Assembly (NCBI GenBank): GCA_018366035.1
Contig: JAGZIW010000006.1
Location: forward strand, 124,001 to 188,000
From: Butyricicoccus pullicaecorum
GTDB lineage: Bacteria > Bacillota > Clostridia > Oscillospirales > Butyricicoccaceae
DNA length: 64,000 bases
Direction: 5' to 3'
Shown: positions 51,624-61,002 of the stretch, piece by piece
Layout of the letters: every line of letters begins with the position of its first letter
Position numbering within the stretch: the stretch's first letter is position 1
The notes under the pieces: generated by a model
Told to the model about the DNA's origin: nothing
Database searches by the model: none
The model's input: only the letters and a program-made list of their open reading frames with translations
Program-made: the position numbers and the translations under genes

Positions 51624-52991
51624 ATGGAGCCATTTACCCTCTCTCAGGCAGCTGCATGGACGGAAGGCACCTGCACGGCAGATGTGACAATTACAAAGGT
51701 TGTACGAGATGCACGTGAGGCGCAGTCGGGAAGTTTATTTGTCGCAATTCAGGGAGAACGATTTGACGGACATGATTTTATAGGGCAGGCGGTGGAGCGC
51801 GGTGCGGCAGCAGTACTCACCCACCGAAAAGAGGAAACCTATCCAATACCAGCGCTCTATGTACAGGATACTCGGCAGGCACTGCTGGATTTGGCAGGTG
51901 GATACCGCATGCAGTTTGACTGTCCGGTGGTTGCTGTTACAGGTTCTGTTGGCAAGACGACGACCAAAGAGATGATTGCATCGGTGTTGTCTGAGCGGTA
52001 TCAGACCTTGAAAACGCAGGGGAATCTCAATAATACCATTGGCATGCCCTTTACAGCCTTGGAACTTACACAAGAGACCGAAGCGGCTGTGTTTGAGATG
52101 GGCATGTCCGGATTTGGAGAAATCGCAGCCATGGCAGCCTGTGGGCAGCCGAATTTGGCAGTTATTACAATGATTGGTACCTCTCATATTGAATTTCTCG
52201 GCTCGAGAGAAGGAATTTGCCGCGCAAAGATGGAAATTCTGGAAGGGCTTGCAGCCCGTGGCGGCATTGCGATCCTAAATGGCGATGAGCCGCTTCTGTG
52301 GGAGCAGCGTGACCAGCTGTTTGGCAGAGTGGTGTGGTTTGGTGTACAAAACCCAGAGTGTATGTTCCGTGCACAGGAGATTTCCTGTAAAGATGGCATA
52401 TTGCAGTTTACGATGATTATGCCGGAGGGGAGTCAGAAGGTTTCTGTAACCTCACAGGGCACACATAACGTGACAAATGCACTGGCAGCAGCGGCCTGCG
52501 GTTGGCTTCTGGGGTTGGACGGTGCAGAAATTGCAGCCGGTCTTTCCGCATATCGTCCGGTTGGAATGCGCGAAAAGTGCTATGAAAGAAATGGGTTCAT
52601 CATCTATGAGGACTGCTATAATGCAAGTCCGGATTCGATGGAGGCAGCGCTTCGGGCAATGTCGGAGATGGAAAGCTCGCGTCATATCGCTGTACTGGGG
52701 GGTATGGGAGAGCTTGGAGATTATGCGGAAGAGGGACATCGCCGCGCGGGCCGCGCAGCAGCAGCGTATGCGGATATTCTCTTGACCTATGGTGAAAATA
52801 CAGAATACCTGCGTGAAGGGGCACGGGAGGCAGGCATGGACGAAGCCAATATTTGGGGATTTGACAGCCACAAGACGCTTGCTGCGGCCCTCCAAACCCT
52901 TGCACAGTCAGGCGATGTTCTGCTGTTTAAGGGCAGTCGCTCTATGCAGATGGAGAATGCTTTGAAATTGTTCCTTGGGGAGGAAGTTTAA
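51624..52991 (+). CDS. murF: UDP-MurNAc-pentapeptide synthetase MurF
   Basis: 455 residues. AVTGSVGKTTTKEMIASVL (P loop), NLNNTIGMPFTALEL, YEDCYNASPDSMEAALRA. MurF adds D-Ala-D-Ala to the UDP-MurNAc-tripeptide in the cytoplasm. GGGGAG precedes the ATG; mraY follows after 2 nt. Confidence 0.96.
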   Translation: MEPFTLSQAAAWTEGTCTADVTITKVVRDAREAQSGSLFVAIQGERFDGHDFIGQAVERGAAAVLTHRKEETYPIPALYVQDTRQALLDLAGGYRMQFDCPVVAVTGSVGKTTTKEMIASVLSERYQTLKTQGNLNNTIGMPFTALELTQETEAAVFEMGMSGFGEIAAMAACGQPNLAVITMIGTSHIEFLGSREGICRAKMEILEGLAARGGIAILNGDEPLLWEQRDQLFGRVVWFGVQNPECMFRAQEISCKDGILQFTMIMPEGSQKVSVTSQGTHNVTNALAAAACGWLLGLDGAEIAAGLSAYRPVGMREKCYERNGFIIYEDCYNASPDSMEAALRAMSEMESSRHIAVLGGMGELGDYAEEGHRRAGRAAAAYADILLTYGENTEYLREGAREAGMDEANIWGFDSHKTLAAALQTLAQSGDVLLFKGSRSMQMENALKLFLGEEV

Positions 52992-52993
52992 TT

Positions 52994-53995
52994 ATGAAAA
53001 CCATTCTGATTGCAGCAGTGATTGCCTTTGCTGTAACTGTTGTCATCGGCAAGCCCATTATACGGTGGCTGCAAAAACAGAAATTTGGACAAAAGATTCT
53101 CGAAATTGGTCCAAAGTGGCATATGAATAAGCAGTATACCCCGACAATGGGCGGATTTATGTTTATGATTGGCATTTCAGCCGCGGTGGGCATCACCGGA
53201 CTGCTCTTAGGTGTATTTTCGTCTGGCGGTGCAGCAATTGGCAGTTTTTTTTCGGTATGGCTTTTGGCAGTTGCCTATGGCTGCGTTGGCTTTGTAGATG
53301 ATTGGGCGAAAATCAAGAAGAAGGAAAATGCAGGACTGACCCCAAAACAGAAATTGATTTTACAAATTGTGGTTGCGGCGGTATTTGTATCCCTCCTGCA
53401 CCTGTCAGGAGATCTGCCAATGGTCGAAGGTGGGGGAATCCTGCTGCCAATTCCGGGCACCAGCATTTCGCTGACGCTGCCATGGGTAGTCTATCTTATT
53501 TTTGCAATTTTTACCATCGTGGCAGAAAATAATGCAGTGAATTTGACCGACGGTATTGATGGGCTTGCAGCGAGTGTGACCTTGCCGGTTGCCGTATTTT
53601 TCATGGCACTCAATTACGGGCATAATCTCGGGGCAACTGTCTTTGCAGCAGCTCTTGTCGGTGCCCTCTGTGCGTTTTTGATTTATAATTTTAACCCAGC
53701 TAAGGTGTTTATGGGAGATACCGGTTCGCTGTTCTTAGGCGGTGCCGTTGCAGGGCTTGCGTTTGCAGCAGGTCAGCCGCTTATTTTGCTGCCGGTTGGA
53801 TTGATTTATCTCGTCGAGACGATTTCTGTTGTTTTGCAGGTTGGCTATTTTAAGTTGAGCCATGGCAAACGTTTGTTTAAGATGGCGCCTATTCACCACC
53901 ATTTTGAAATGTGCGGTTGGGGAGAAAAGAAAATCGTGTTTGTATTTGCGGGAATCACAGTGATTATGTGTGCATTGTCTTGGGTGTTACTCTAA
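52994..53995 (+). CDS. mraY: Phospho-MurNAc-pentapeptide transferase MraY
   Basis: 333 residues with about ten membrane segments. KYTPTMGG-like start (NKQYTPTMGGFMF), catalytic Asp pair in GFVDDWAKI, NLTDGIDGLA, FMGDTGSL, and PIHHHFEMCGW. MraY makes lipid I on undecaprenyl phosphate. The next gene is ftsW, without murD. Confidence 0.97.
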   Translation: MKTILIAAVIAFAVTVVIGKPIIRWLQKQKFGQKILEIGPKWHMNKQYTPTMGGFMFMIGISAAVGITGLLLGVFSSGGAAIGSFFSVWLLAVAYGCVGFVDDWAKIKKKENAGLTPKQKLILQIVVAAVFVSLLHLSGDLPMVEGGGILLPIPGTSISLTLPWVVYLIFAIFTIVAENNAVNLTDGIDGLAASVTLPVAVFFMALNYGHNLGATVFAAALVGALCAFLIYNFNPAKVFMGDTGSLFLGGAVAGLAFAAGQPLILLPVGLIYLVETISVVLQVGYFKLSHGKRLFKMAPIHHHFEMCGWGEKKIVFVFAGITVIMCALSWVLL

Positions 53996-54029
53996 TGGAC
54001 TGCTGTGTGCCCGCCGGAAAGGAGTCCGC

Positions 54030-55202
54030 ATGAATATCACAACACCCCAGAACAAACGGGCTAAACAGCAGCCACAGCATATTGCGCCACGCACACAACG
54101 GCTAGACGGCAGTACCCTGCTTGGGATTGTGCTGCTGTTGGCTGTTGGACTCATTGCGCTGTTTTCCGCAAGCTATCCCACAGCAATCAGTAAATTTGAT
54201 AATGGTATGTATTTTATCACAAGGCAGGGGCTTTATGCCGTTTTGGGTTTTGTCGGTATGCTTGTGGTGTCTAGCGTGGATTATCATGTTTATCTGCGTT
54301 TCCAAAAGCCGTTTTTTCTATTTTGTCTTGGCTTATTGATCCTTGTCCCTTTTATTGGTGTAGAGCATAATGGCGCTCAGCGCTGGATCAATCTGCCGAT
54401 TTTGGGTGAATTCCAGCCATCTGAGCTGATGAAGCTTTCGGTTATCATTTCGTTTTCATACTATACTGTCAAGATGGGAGATAAGGTACGGGAGCTTCGG
54501 GGAAATTTACCATTTTTTGGCGCACTGGTAGTTATTGCAGGGCTTTTGTATATGGAGCCGCATTTATCAGCAACCATTATTATCTTTGGTATTGGGCTTG
54601 CTATTTTGATTGTAGCAGGCATGAAGGTTTGGTATTTTATTCCGCTGGGTGTAGTTCTCGGTGCAGCCGGCACATGGTATATTACAACACAGGGCTATGC
54701 AAATGCCCGTATTCAATCTTGGCTTGACCCGTTTGCAACTGCTGAAATTTTTCGGCATGATGGCTGGCAGGGCGGCAACAGCCAGATTGCAATTGGCTCC
54801 GGCGGTCTTTGGGGTCGTGGACTGGGGCAGGGACTGCAAAAGCATCTGTACTTACCAGAACCGCAGAATGATTTTATTTTTTCTGCGTGGTGTGAGGAAA
54901 TGGGATTTATTGGGGCAATCATTGTTATCCTTCTGTTTGCCTTTTTGATCTACCGCTGTTATTATGTTGCCTTTCATGCACCGGATAAAATGGGCTGCCT
55001 GATTGCAACAGGAATCGCAACCAAGCTGGCGATTCAGACATTAGTAAACCTTTGGGTTGTCACAGGATTGTTTCCTGTTACAGGTGCATCTTTGCCGTTC
55101 TTTAGCTATGGAGGCACGGCACTCATCATGCAGATGGGCGAAATGGGTATCCTTTTGAATATTTCACGCAATATGCTGCCCAGCGAAAAACGCCGGGGCT
55201 AG
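54030..55202 (+). CDS. ftsW: Septal peptidoglycan glycosyltransferase FtsW (SEDS family)
   Basis: 390 residues and ten membrane segments. GAQRWINLPILGEFQPSEL, ARIQSWLDPF, and LPFFSYGGTALI are SEDS marks. It polymerises lipid II together with a class B PBP, here coded in the same cluster. GGAAAGGAG precedes the ATG at 54030. It may equally serve as SpoVE; position favours FtsW. Confidence 0.93.
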   Translation: MNITTPQNKRAKQQPQHIAPRTQRLDGSTLLGIVLLLAVGLIALFSASYPTAISKFDNGMYFITRQGLYAVLGFVGMLVVSSVDYHVYLRFQKPFFLFCLGLLILVPFIGVEHNGAQRWINLPILGEFQPSELMKLSVIISFSYYTVKMGDKVRELRGNLPFFGALVVIAGLLYMEPHLSATIIIFGIGLAILIVAGMKVWYFIPLGVVLGAAGTWYITTQGYANARIQSWLDPFATAEIFRHDGWQGGNSQIAIGSGGLWGRGLGQGLQKHLYLPEPQNDFIFSAWCEEMGFIGAIIVILLFAFLIYRCYYVAFHAPDKMGCLIATGIATKLAIQTLVNLWVVTGLFPVTGASLPFFSYGGTALIMQMGEMGILLNISRNMLPSEKRRG

Positions 55203-55213
55203 GGAGAGTATTT

Positions 55214-56338
55214 ATGAAGCTGTATATTACTGGCGGCGGCACAGGTGGTCATGTGACGCCGGGGCTTGCCATTGCACGATATTTTGAAAGCAAACGTTCG
55301 GATATGGAGGTGCGTTTTGCGGGCACCAGCCGCGGGATCGAGTCACGGCTTGTACCGCGTGAGGGATACCCGCTCGATACGATAGAAATTGTGGGTCTGC
55401 GCCGTGCACTCAGTCCGGCTGCAATTGGGCACAATCTCAATGCACTGCGGCTGGCAGCAGCTTCAATTGGTACTGCGAAAAAGCTGCTGCGGCAGGCGAA
55501 GCCAGATGTTGTTATCGGCTGCGGCGGCTACGCTTCCTTTCCCATCGTGTCCGCCGCCCAAAAGCTTGGTATTCCGACTGTATTGCTGGAGGTCAATGCG
55601 TATCCCGGCATTACCACCAAGATGCTGGCAAAAAAAGCGGATAAGGTGCTCATTTGCTTTGAGGAGGCACGGGAACTGGTTGGCGGAGGCGATAAGGTCG
55701 TTTTGACCGGCTCTCCTGTGCGCGGTGAAATTGTGTTTGCAGATCGGGAGAAGGCACGCGAGAAGCTGAGACTTCGTCCAGAGGATAGGTTTGTTGTGTC
55801 TTTTTGGGGTTCTATGGGCGCAAAGTATATGAACGAGCACATGGCAGGTATGCTCGCGCTGGAAACCAAAAAGGGAACCACGTTTCATCATATCCATGCA
55901 ACTGGTTCGGCAGCATTTCAGTGGCTGCCAAAGATGGCGAGAGAGCAAGGTGCCATTTTAGAAGGTGGTATGGTCGAGGTTACAGAATATATCTATGATA
56001 TGGCATCTTATATGGCGGCAGCAGATTTGGTGATCTGCCGTGCAGGGGCAGCGACCATTGGAGAGTTGTGTGCGCTGGGACGTGCTTCGATTATGGTGCC
56101 ATCTCCGTATGTCGCAGAAAATCATCAGGAGAAGAATGCACGGGCTTTGGAGCATGCAGGGGCATGTGAGGTGCTATTGGAGCAGGAGGCGACACCGGAA
56201 AAGCTGCTTGGCATGACAGAACGGCTGCTGGCAGACGACAGAAAACGGGAAGCTATGGGAAAGGCAGCAGCAAAACTGGCACAGCTGGACGCAGGAGAAA
56301 AAATTTATCAAGAGATTTTAACCGTTCTGCCCCAGTGA
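55214..56338 (+). CDS. murG: UDP-GlcNAc:lipid I GlcNAc-transferase MurG
   Basis: 374 residues. GGGTGGHVTPGLAIA at the N terminus, VVIGCGGYASFP, LLEVNAYPG, and C-terminal ICRAGAATIGEL with VPSPYVAENHQEKNA. MurG converts lipid I to lipid II at the inner face of the membrane. AGGGAGAG precedes the ATG. Confidence 0.97.
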   Translation: MKLYITGGGTGGHVTPGLAIARYFESKRSDMEVRFAGTSRGIESRLVPREGYPLDTIEIVGLRRALSPAAIGHNLNALRLAAASIGTAKKLLRQAKPDVVIGCGGYASFPIVSAAQKLGIPTVLLEVNAYPGITTKMLAKKADKVLICFEEARELVGGGDKVVLTGSPVRGEIVFADREKAREKLRLRPEDRFVVSFWGSMGAKYMNEHMAGMLALETKKGTTFHHIHATGSAAFQWLPKMAREQGAILEGGMVEVTEYIYDMASYMAAADLVICRAGAATIGELCALGRASIMVPSPYVAENHQEKNARALEHAGACEVLLEQEATPEKLLGMTERLLADDRKREAMGKAAAKLAQLDAGEKIYQEILTVLPQ

Positions 56339-56361
56339 TTCGGAAACAGTGAGGTTTGAAT

Positions 56362-57516
56362 ATGGCAAAACGGAAAGTGCATACAGATTCCGGTCGGTCC
56401 GCGCGTCAGGCGCGGACCGGTCTGGATCGTTTTGCTGCCCCAGAAGAAGGAAACAATGTTTCTCCGCAGAAACCCTCTGTGCAGCGCCCAAAGGATACAA
56501 GTGGACAAAGAGCCAGACAGGCACAAGCAGAACAGCGCCGCAGGGCGGGTTCTCCTTCACAAGGTCGGACAACAAAAATGACGCCGCACCAGCAGCCACA
56601 TAACAGCCGCAGGCCAATGGCACCCGGACGGACAGAGCGGGAACGCTCGCTGCACCTGCGCAAAATTATAAAGCGCAAGGAAAGACGTGCCCGAATGTAT
56701 AAATTTATGGCAGTCCTTCTAAGTTTCGTATGCGGGATTTTCGCACTTACGACCTTCTTTCAGGTGGAATCGATTGAAATAGAAGGATTGTCACGCTATA
56801 CCACCGATGAGGTTCGGCAGGTTTTGGGGATACAGCAGGGAGACAATCTCTTTTTTTGTGACAGAAAAGGTGCAGAGAAACGTTTACAGACGCAGTATCC
56901 ATATTTTGAAAGTGTTTGGATTGAACGGGATATGCCGAATCAGCTCATCGTGCATATCAAAGAGGCAAAGCCTATTGCAGCAGTCAATGGAATACAGGGC
57001 GGCTGGTTTGTGCTGGATAAAAACTGTCGGGTGCTGGAGCGAACCGACCAGAGCGGAGCAAATGGAATTGCACAGGTTATGGGAATCCGCACAAGCGGCG
57101 CAGAAGCGGGACAAACTTTGACAGCGGATAATGTACAGGCTGTGGAGGACTTGAAAATACTCGCAAATGCACTGGATACTGCCGGACTTGCTGGAAAAGC
57201 AACGCTGTATAATTTGCAGGATCCCAATAATATTTGGTTTTTATATGAGGAGCGGTTTGCGGTCTGCGTCGGGGATACCAGTGAACTGCCGCGTAAGCTC
57301 GCAATTCTCGATGCCCTCATTCAAGGTGACCAATTTACTCCGTCAGATCGCGGCTCCATCAATCTTGCATTGGGGGACCGCGCTATCACAAATACCAATT
57401 TATCTGCCGTAGATGTGCTCAAGACCGTGCGCGGACAGATGGATATTGAACGGATTCACAATCAAACTGTACAGGAGCAGGAGGATTCTGCGGATATGGA
57501 AGAATCTGGAGAATAA
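56362..57516 (+). CDS. ftsQ: Cell-division protein FtsQ/DivIB with long basic N terminus
   Basis: 384 residues. The first ~115 residues are cytoplasmic, Arg/Gln/Pro-rich and low complexity, far longer than usual. One membrane segment (~118-137) is followed by a POTRA domain (VESIEIEGLSRYTTDEVRQVLG) and the FtsQ beta domain. It regulates septal synthesis with FtsL. ATG 56362 has GAGG 7 nt upstream; a TTG at 56356 in frame is less likely. Confidence 0.88.
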   Translation: MAKRKVHTDSGRSARQARTGLDRFAAPEEGNNVSPQKPSVQRPKDTSGQRARQAQAEQRRRAGSPSQGRTTKMTPHQQPHNSRRPMAPGRTERERSLHLRKIIKRKERRARMYKFMAVLLSFVCGIFALTTFFQVESIEIEGLSRYTTDEVRQVLGIQQGDNLFFCDRKGAEKRLQTQYPYFESVWIERDMPNQLIVHIKEAKPIAAVNGIQGGWFVLDKNCRVLERTDQSGANGIAQVMGIRTSGAEAGQTLTADNVQAVEDLKILANALDTAGLAGKATLYNLQDPNNIWFLYEERFAVCVGDTSELPRKLAILDALIQGDQFTPSDRGSINLALGDRAITNTNLSAVDVLKTVRGQMDIERIHNQTVQEQEDSADMEESGE

Positions 57517-57573
57517 TGTCTGATACTGTCGTGTGGAAAAGTAAGTTTTTTTCACAAAGTGAGCGGTAACATC

Positions 57574-57602
57574 TTGCCAAATGGCCAGAAAAGCGGTAAA
57601 AT
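57574..57602 (+). promoter_or_regulatory. candidate ftsZ promoter
   Basis: TTGCCA and TAAAAT 17 bp apart in the 197-bp gap between ftsQ and ftsZ. Confidence 0.5.
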
Positions 57603-57713
57603 GAAAAGAAATGGGGGCAGTGCGCTTCTTTTTAAGAAACTGTGCAATCGATTCAGATTTCAAGATATGGAATTAAGGAAAATTTTTCGAATACACATAC
57701 GGAGGACGGCAAA

Positions 57714-58886
57714 ATGGGATTTCAGTTTGAAGCAGGACTTGATAATGTAGTAAATATTAAAGTAGTTGGTATCGGTGGCGGCGGCAATAATGCTGTAAAC
57801 CGCATGATTTCTAATGGGATACAGGGCGTAGAATTCATCGCCATCAATACGGACAAGCAGGCACTGCAATACTCTTCTGCACCGACTAAGATCCAGATCG
57901 GAGAGAAGATCACCAAGGGACAGGGCGCAGGCTCTGACCCCATGCGTGGACAGAAAGCGGCAGAGGAAAGCAAGGACGAAATTGCTTCTGCACTGGAGGG
58001 TGCACATATGGTGTTTATCACTGCTGGCATGGGCGGCGGCACAGGAACTGGTGCGGCGCCGGTCGTTGCAGAGATTGCGCGCTCTATGGGTATGCTGACC
58101 ATCGGTGTTGTAACACGTCCATTTGCATTTGAAGGCAAAAAGCGTCTGGAACAGGCACTTTATGGTATTGAAAATATGCGTGAGAATGTAGATTCTCTAG
58201 TTATCATTCCAAATGAACGTCTCAAGTTTGTTTCCGAGCAAAAAATCACATTTAAGAATGCGTTTGAGATTGCAGACAATGTTCTGCGTCAGGCAGTTGC
58301 AAATATTTCTGAGCTGATCACCGTACCCGGTTTTATCAATCTTGATTTTGCAGACGTGACTTCGGTTATGAAGGACGCCGGATTTGCGCATATCGGTACT
58401 GGTGCTGCGACGGGCAAGGACAAGGCTTCTGAGGCTGCACAGATGGCAATCTCCAGCCCGCTGCTTGAAACCTCGATTGATAATGCACGCGGCATCATTC
58501 TTTCCATTAGCGGTTCTGCGGATATTGGTCTGGAGGAAATCGAGACAGCAGCAGGTATGGTACAGGCTGCGGCGCACCCAGATGCTCATATTATCTTTGG
58601 TGCATCTATTGATGAGGATTTGGACGATGAGCTGCGTGTAGTTGTTATTGCAACCGGCTTTGACAACGTACCGGAATCCGCAAAGGGTCCAGACGGCAAG
58701 GCGGTACCAGCAGTGCAGAATACAGCAGCTGGAGCGGCGGCACAGAGCGGTTTCCAAACGCCTTTTCGCGCACAGCAGGCAGAGCAGGTATCACAGGATA
58801 CACAGCAGCTGTCGCACCCGACACAGGCTGAAATCGAAGATGATGCGTTTAAGGCGATCATTGATATCTTCAATCACAATAACTAA
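57714..58886 (+). CDS. ftsZ: Cell-division GTPase FtsZ
   Basis: 390 residues. IKVVGIGGGGNNAVNRM, INTDKQAL, tubulin signature GGGTGTGAAPV (~105-115), and the C-terminal membrane-partner peptide EDDAFKAIIDIF preceded by a Gln-rich linker. It forms the Z ring. ACGGAGG precedes the ATG at 57714. ftsA is absent between ftsQ and ftsZ. Confidence 0.98.
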   Translation: MGFQFEAGLDNVVNIKVVGIGGGGNNAVNRMISNGIQGVEFIAINTDKQALQYSSAPTKIQIGEKITKGQGAGSDPMRGQKAAEESKDEIASALEGAHMVFITAGMGGGTGTGAAPVVAEIARSMGMLTIGVVTRPFAFEGKKRLEQALYGIENMRENVDSLVIIPNERLKFVSEQKITFKNAFEIADNVLRQAVANISELITVPGFINLDFADVTSVMKDAGFAHIGTGAATGKDKASEAAQMAISSPLLETSIDNARGIILSISGSADIGLEEIETAAGMVQAAAHPDAHIIFGASIDEDLDDELRVVVIATGFDNVPESAKGPDGKAVPAVQNTAAGAAAQSGFQTPFRAQQAEQVSQDTQQLSHPTQAEIEDDAFKAIIDIFNHNN

Positions 58887-58910
58887 AAACACACACGATT
58901 TTATGCGTGT

Positions 58911-58939
58911 AAAAACAGCCCTAAAGCAGGGCTGTTTTT
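58911..58939 (+). terminator. rho-independent terminator after ftsZ
   Basis: 12-bp stem (58911-58922 with 58928-58939) ending in TTTTT. Confidence 0.9.
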
Positions 58940-58984
58940 GCCACATATAGTGAATGTCAAATAAGAGAAAGGAGCTGATGGGCT

Positions 58985-59047
58985 GTGAGCCCTGAACCGA
59001 GTCGAAAACGGGAATATGGTTTGCAGCGTGTCACGGATTTGGGCTGA
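58985..59047 (+). CDS. possible 20-codon leader peptide upstream of corA
   Basis: Frame from a GTG with AAAGGAG ten bases upstream, reading MSPEPSRKREYGLQRVTDLG. Its start has alternating Pro and acidic residues and then Arg/Lys, similar in style to the Mg2+-sensing leader MgtL of Salmonella. Its stop codon touches the hairpin that holds the corA ribosome site. No conservation data are available, so this is tentative. Confidence 0.35.
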   Translation: MSPEPSRKREYGLQRVTDLG

Positions 59048-59065
59048 CCGCTGTAGAAAGGCGGT
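59047..59065 (+). promoter_or_regulatory. hairpin overlapping the corA ribosome-binding site
   Basis: ACCGC (59047-59051) pairs with GCGGT (59061-59065). The loop and 3' arm hold AAAGGCGG, the corA ribosome site. Ribosomes finishing the leader frame would open it. Confidence 0.35.
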
Positions 59066-59071
59066 TTGCTT

Positions 59072-60016
59072 ATGATTGAATATTTCAAGTCTGATGCAGG
59101 GCGCGTGGTACAGATCTCAGCATTTGAAACTGGCTGCTGGATCAATTTGGTGCGCCCTTCGTCAGAGGAGATCAGATGTATTTTAGATGATCACGGTGTA
59201 GAGGAGGACTTCCTGCGCGCGGCACTCGACCCAGAGGAAAGCTCTCGTGTTGAGGTGGAGGAAGAACAGACCCTGCTGATCGTCGATATTCCAACCATTG
59301 AAGAAAGCAATGTAGAACAGGACGAATCCAAGATTTTTGGAACGCTGCCTATGGGCATTGTGGTTTTGCCAAATACTGTGATTACAGTCTGTCTGCAAGA
59401 TACAGCGGTTCTGCGTGGAATCGCACAAAACAAGGTACGCGATATTCATACCGCGCTGCGTACAAGATTGGTGCTCCAGATCCTGCTGCGCGTAGCCGGA
59501 TTGTTCCTGCGGAATCTGCGTATGATTGAGCGGGACTTTACACATATTGAGAATCATTTATATGAATCTCTGAAAAATGAAGAACTGTTCCGCTTGCTGG
59601 GCTTGTCCAAGTCGCTTGTCTATTTTTCAGCTTCCCTCAAGTCCAACGAGGTCACGATGGAAAAGGTGCTGCGTGGACGTGTACTCAAGCTGTATGAGGA
59701 CGACCGCGATCTTTTGGAAGATGCACTCATTGAGATTCGTCAGGCAAATGAGATGGCAACAATTTATTCTAGCATCGTCAATGGTACAAGAGAAGCCTAT
59801 TCCTCGGTTGTGTCCAACGATATGAACAGCATTATGAAGGTGCTGACCATTATTACCATTTTTATGACCATTCCGAATATCATTTTTGGTTTCTATGGTA
59901 TGAATATTTTGGGAAATCAGCTTCCGCTTGCCTCATGGTGGTGGGTTCCTGTGATTATTGCAGTGGTTGGCTGTATCGGTGCATGGATTTTTATGAAGCG
60001 CAAAAACTTGTTATAA
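59072..60016 (+). CDS. corA: CorA-family magnesium/divalent cation channel
   Basis: 314 residues. A large cytoplasmic N-terminal domain, a long helix (~130-250) leading to two membrane segments, and the signature YGMN (FGFYGMNI, ~275) between them. The C terminus is the short basic tail FMKRKNLL. It takes up Mg2+ and possibly Co2+. ATG 59072 is chosen, with AAAGGCGG 7 nt upstream. Confidence 0.94.
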   Translation: MIEYFKSDAGRVVQISAFETGCWINLVRPSSEEIRCILDDHGVEEDFLRAALDPEESSRVEVEEEQTLLIVDIPTIEESNVEQDESKIFGTLPMGIVVLPNTVITVCLQDTAVLRGIAQNKVRDIHTALRTRLVLQILLRVAGLFLRNLRMIERDFTHIENHLYESLKNEELFRLLGLSKSLVYFSASLKSNEVTMEKVLRGRVLKLYEDDRDLLEDALIEIRQANEMATIYSSIVNGTREAYSSVVSNDMNSIMKVLTIITIFMTIPNIIFGFYGMNILGNQLPLASWWWVPVIIAVVGCIGAWIFMKRKNLL

Positions 60017-60017
60017 G

Positions 60018-60055
60018 AAAAAGCTGTTCAAGGACATTTCCAAGAACAGCTTTTT
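60018..60055. terminator. bidirectional terminator between corA and argF
   Basis: 12-bp stem (60018-60029 with 60044-60055) with T-rich ends on both strands. It lies between converging genes. Confidence 0.9.
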
Positions 60056-60082
60056 TGTTTGAGATTTTTGGACAGCGCGTGA

Positions 60083-60988
60083 TTATGCACCCAATAGTTT
60101 TACAAGCACTGCCTTTTGTGCATGCAGGCGGTTTTCTGCTTCTTCGAATAGTTCATCTGCATGCGCTTCAAATACTTCCGCTGTGATTTCCTGCCCGCGG
60201 TATGCAGGCAGACAGTGCAGCACCATGGCGCCCTCGCGTGCAGCTGCCATCAGGGTATCATTGATCTGATAGCCTTTGAAAATCCTTGCACGTTCTTCTT
60301 TTTCGCTTTCCTGACCCATGGAAGCCCATGTGTCGGTATAGACAACATCTGCATTTTGAGCCGCCTGCATGGGATCGGTCGTCAAGGTGAAGTTTGGATT
60401 GTTTTTTGCAAATTCCAGTACAATGGGGTCTGGCTGATAGCCCGCCGGACAGGCAACAGAGATTTTCATACCCGTTTTGAGTCCGCCAACAATCAGAGAG
60501 TTTGTCATATTGTTGCCGTCTCCGATATAGGCAAGGTGAATTCCATCGAGAGAAGCGTATTTTTCACGAATCGTCATCAGGTCTGCAAGTACCTGACAAG
60601 GGTGTGCAAAATCGGTAAGTCCATTGATGATGGGAATAGAGCCATATTCAGCAAGATCTTCGACCTCTTTCTGCGCAAAAGTCCGAATCATAATACCGTC
60701 CAGATAGCGGGAGAGGACACGGGCGGTATCCTGTACAGGCTCTCCGCGTCCAATTTGCAGGTCGCGGGAAGATAAGAACAGCGCCTGTCCCCCCAACTGA
60801 TACATACCTGTTTCAAAAGAAACACGGGTACGGGTCGAGGATTTTTGAAAAATCATACCAAGTGATTTTCCGGCAAGCAGTGGGTGTGCGATGCCATTCT
60901 TTCTTTCATATTTGAGCTGGTCGGCAAGATCGAGGATTGAAATGATTTCCTCAGCAGAAAGGTCGAGCAGCTTGAGTAAGTGTTTCAT
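60083..60988 (-). CDS. argF: Ornithine carbamoyltransferase
   Basis: 301 residues. Carbamoyl-phosphate site SSTRTRVSFE (~50-59), MIRTF, FAHPCQVLAD, ornithine loop region DTWASMGQE and HCLPAYRGQEI. It makes citrulline from ornithine in arginine synthesis. AAAGGA precedes the ATG. The last gene visible in the arg operon. Confidence 0.97.
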   Translation of the reverse strand: MKHLLKLLDLSAEEIISILDLADQLKYERKNGIAHPLLAGKSLGMIFQKSSTRTRVSFETGMYQLGGQALFLSSRDLQIGRGEPVQDTARVLSRYLDGIMIRTFAQKEVEDLAEYGSIPIINGLTDFAHPCQVLADLMTIREKYASLDGIHLAYIGDGNNMTNSLIVGGLKTGMKISVACPAGYQPDPIVLEFAKNNPNFTLTTDPMQAAQNADVVYTDTWASMGQESEKEERARIFKGYQINDTLMAAAREGAMVLHCLPAYRGQEITAEVFEAHADELFEEAENRLHAQKAVLVKLLGA

Positions 60989-61002
60989 AAATAAAATCCT
61001 TT

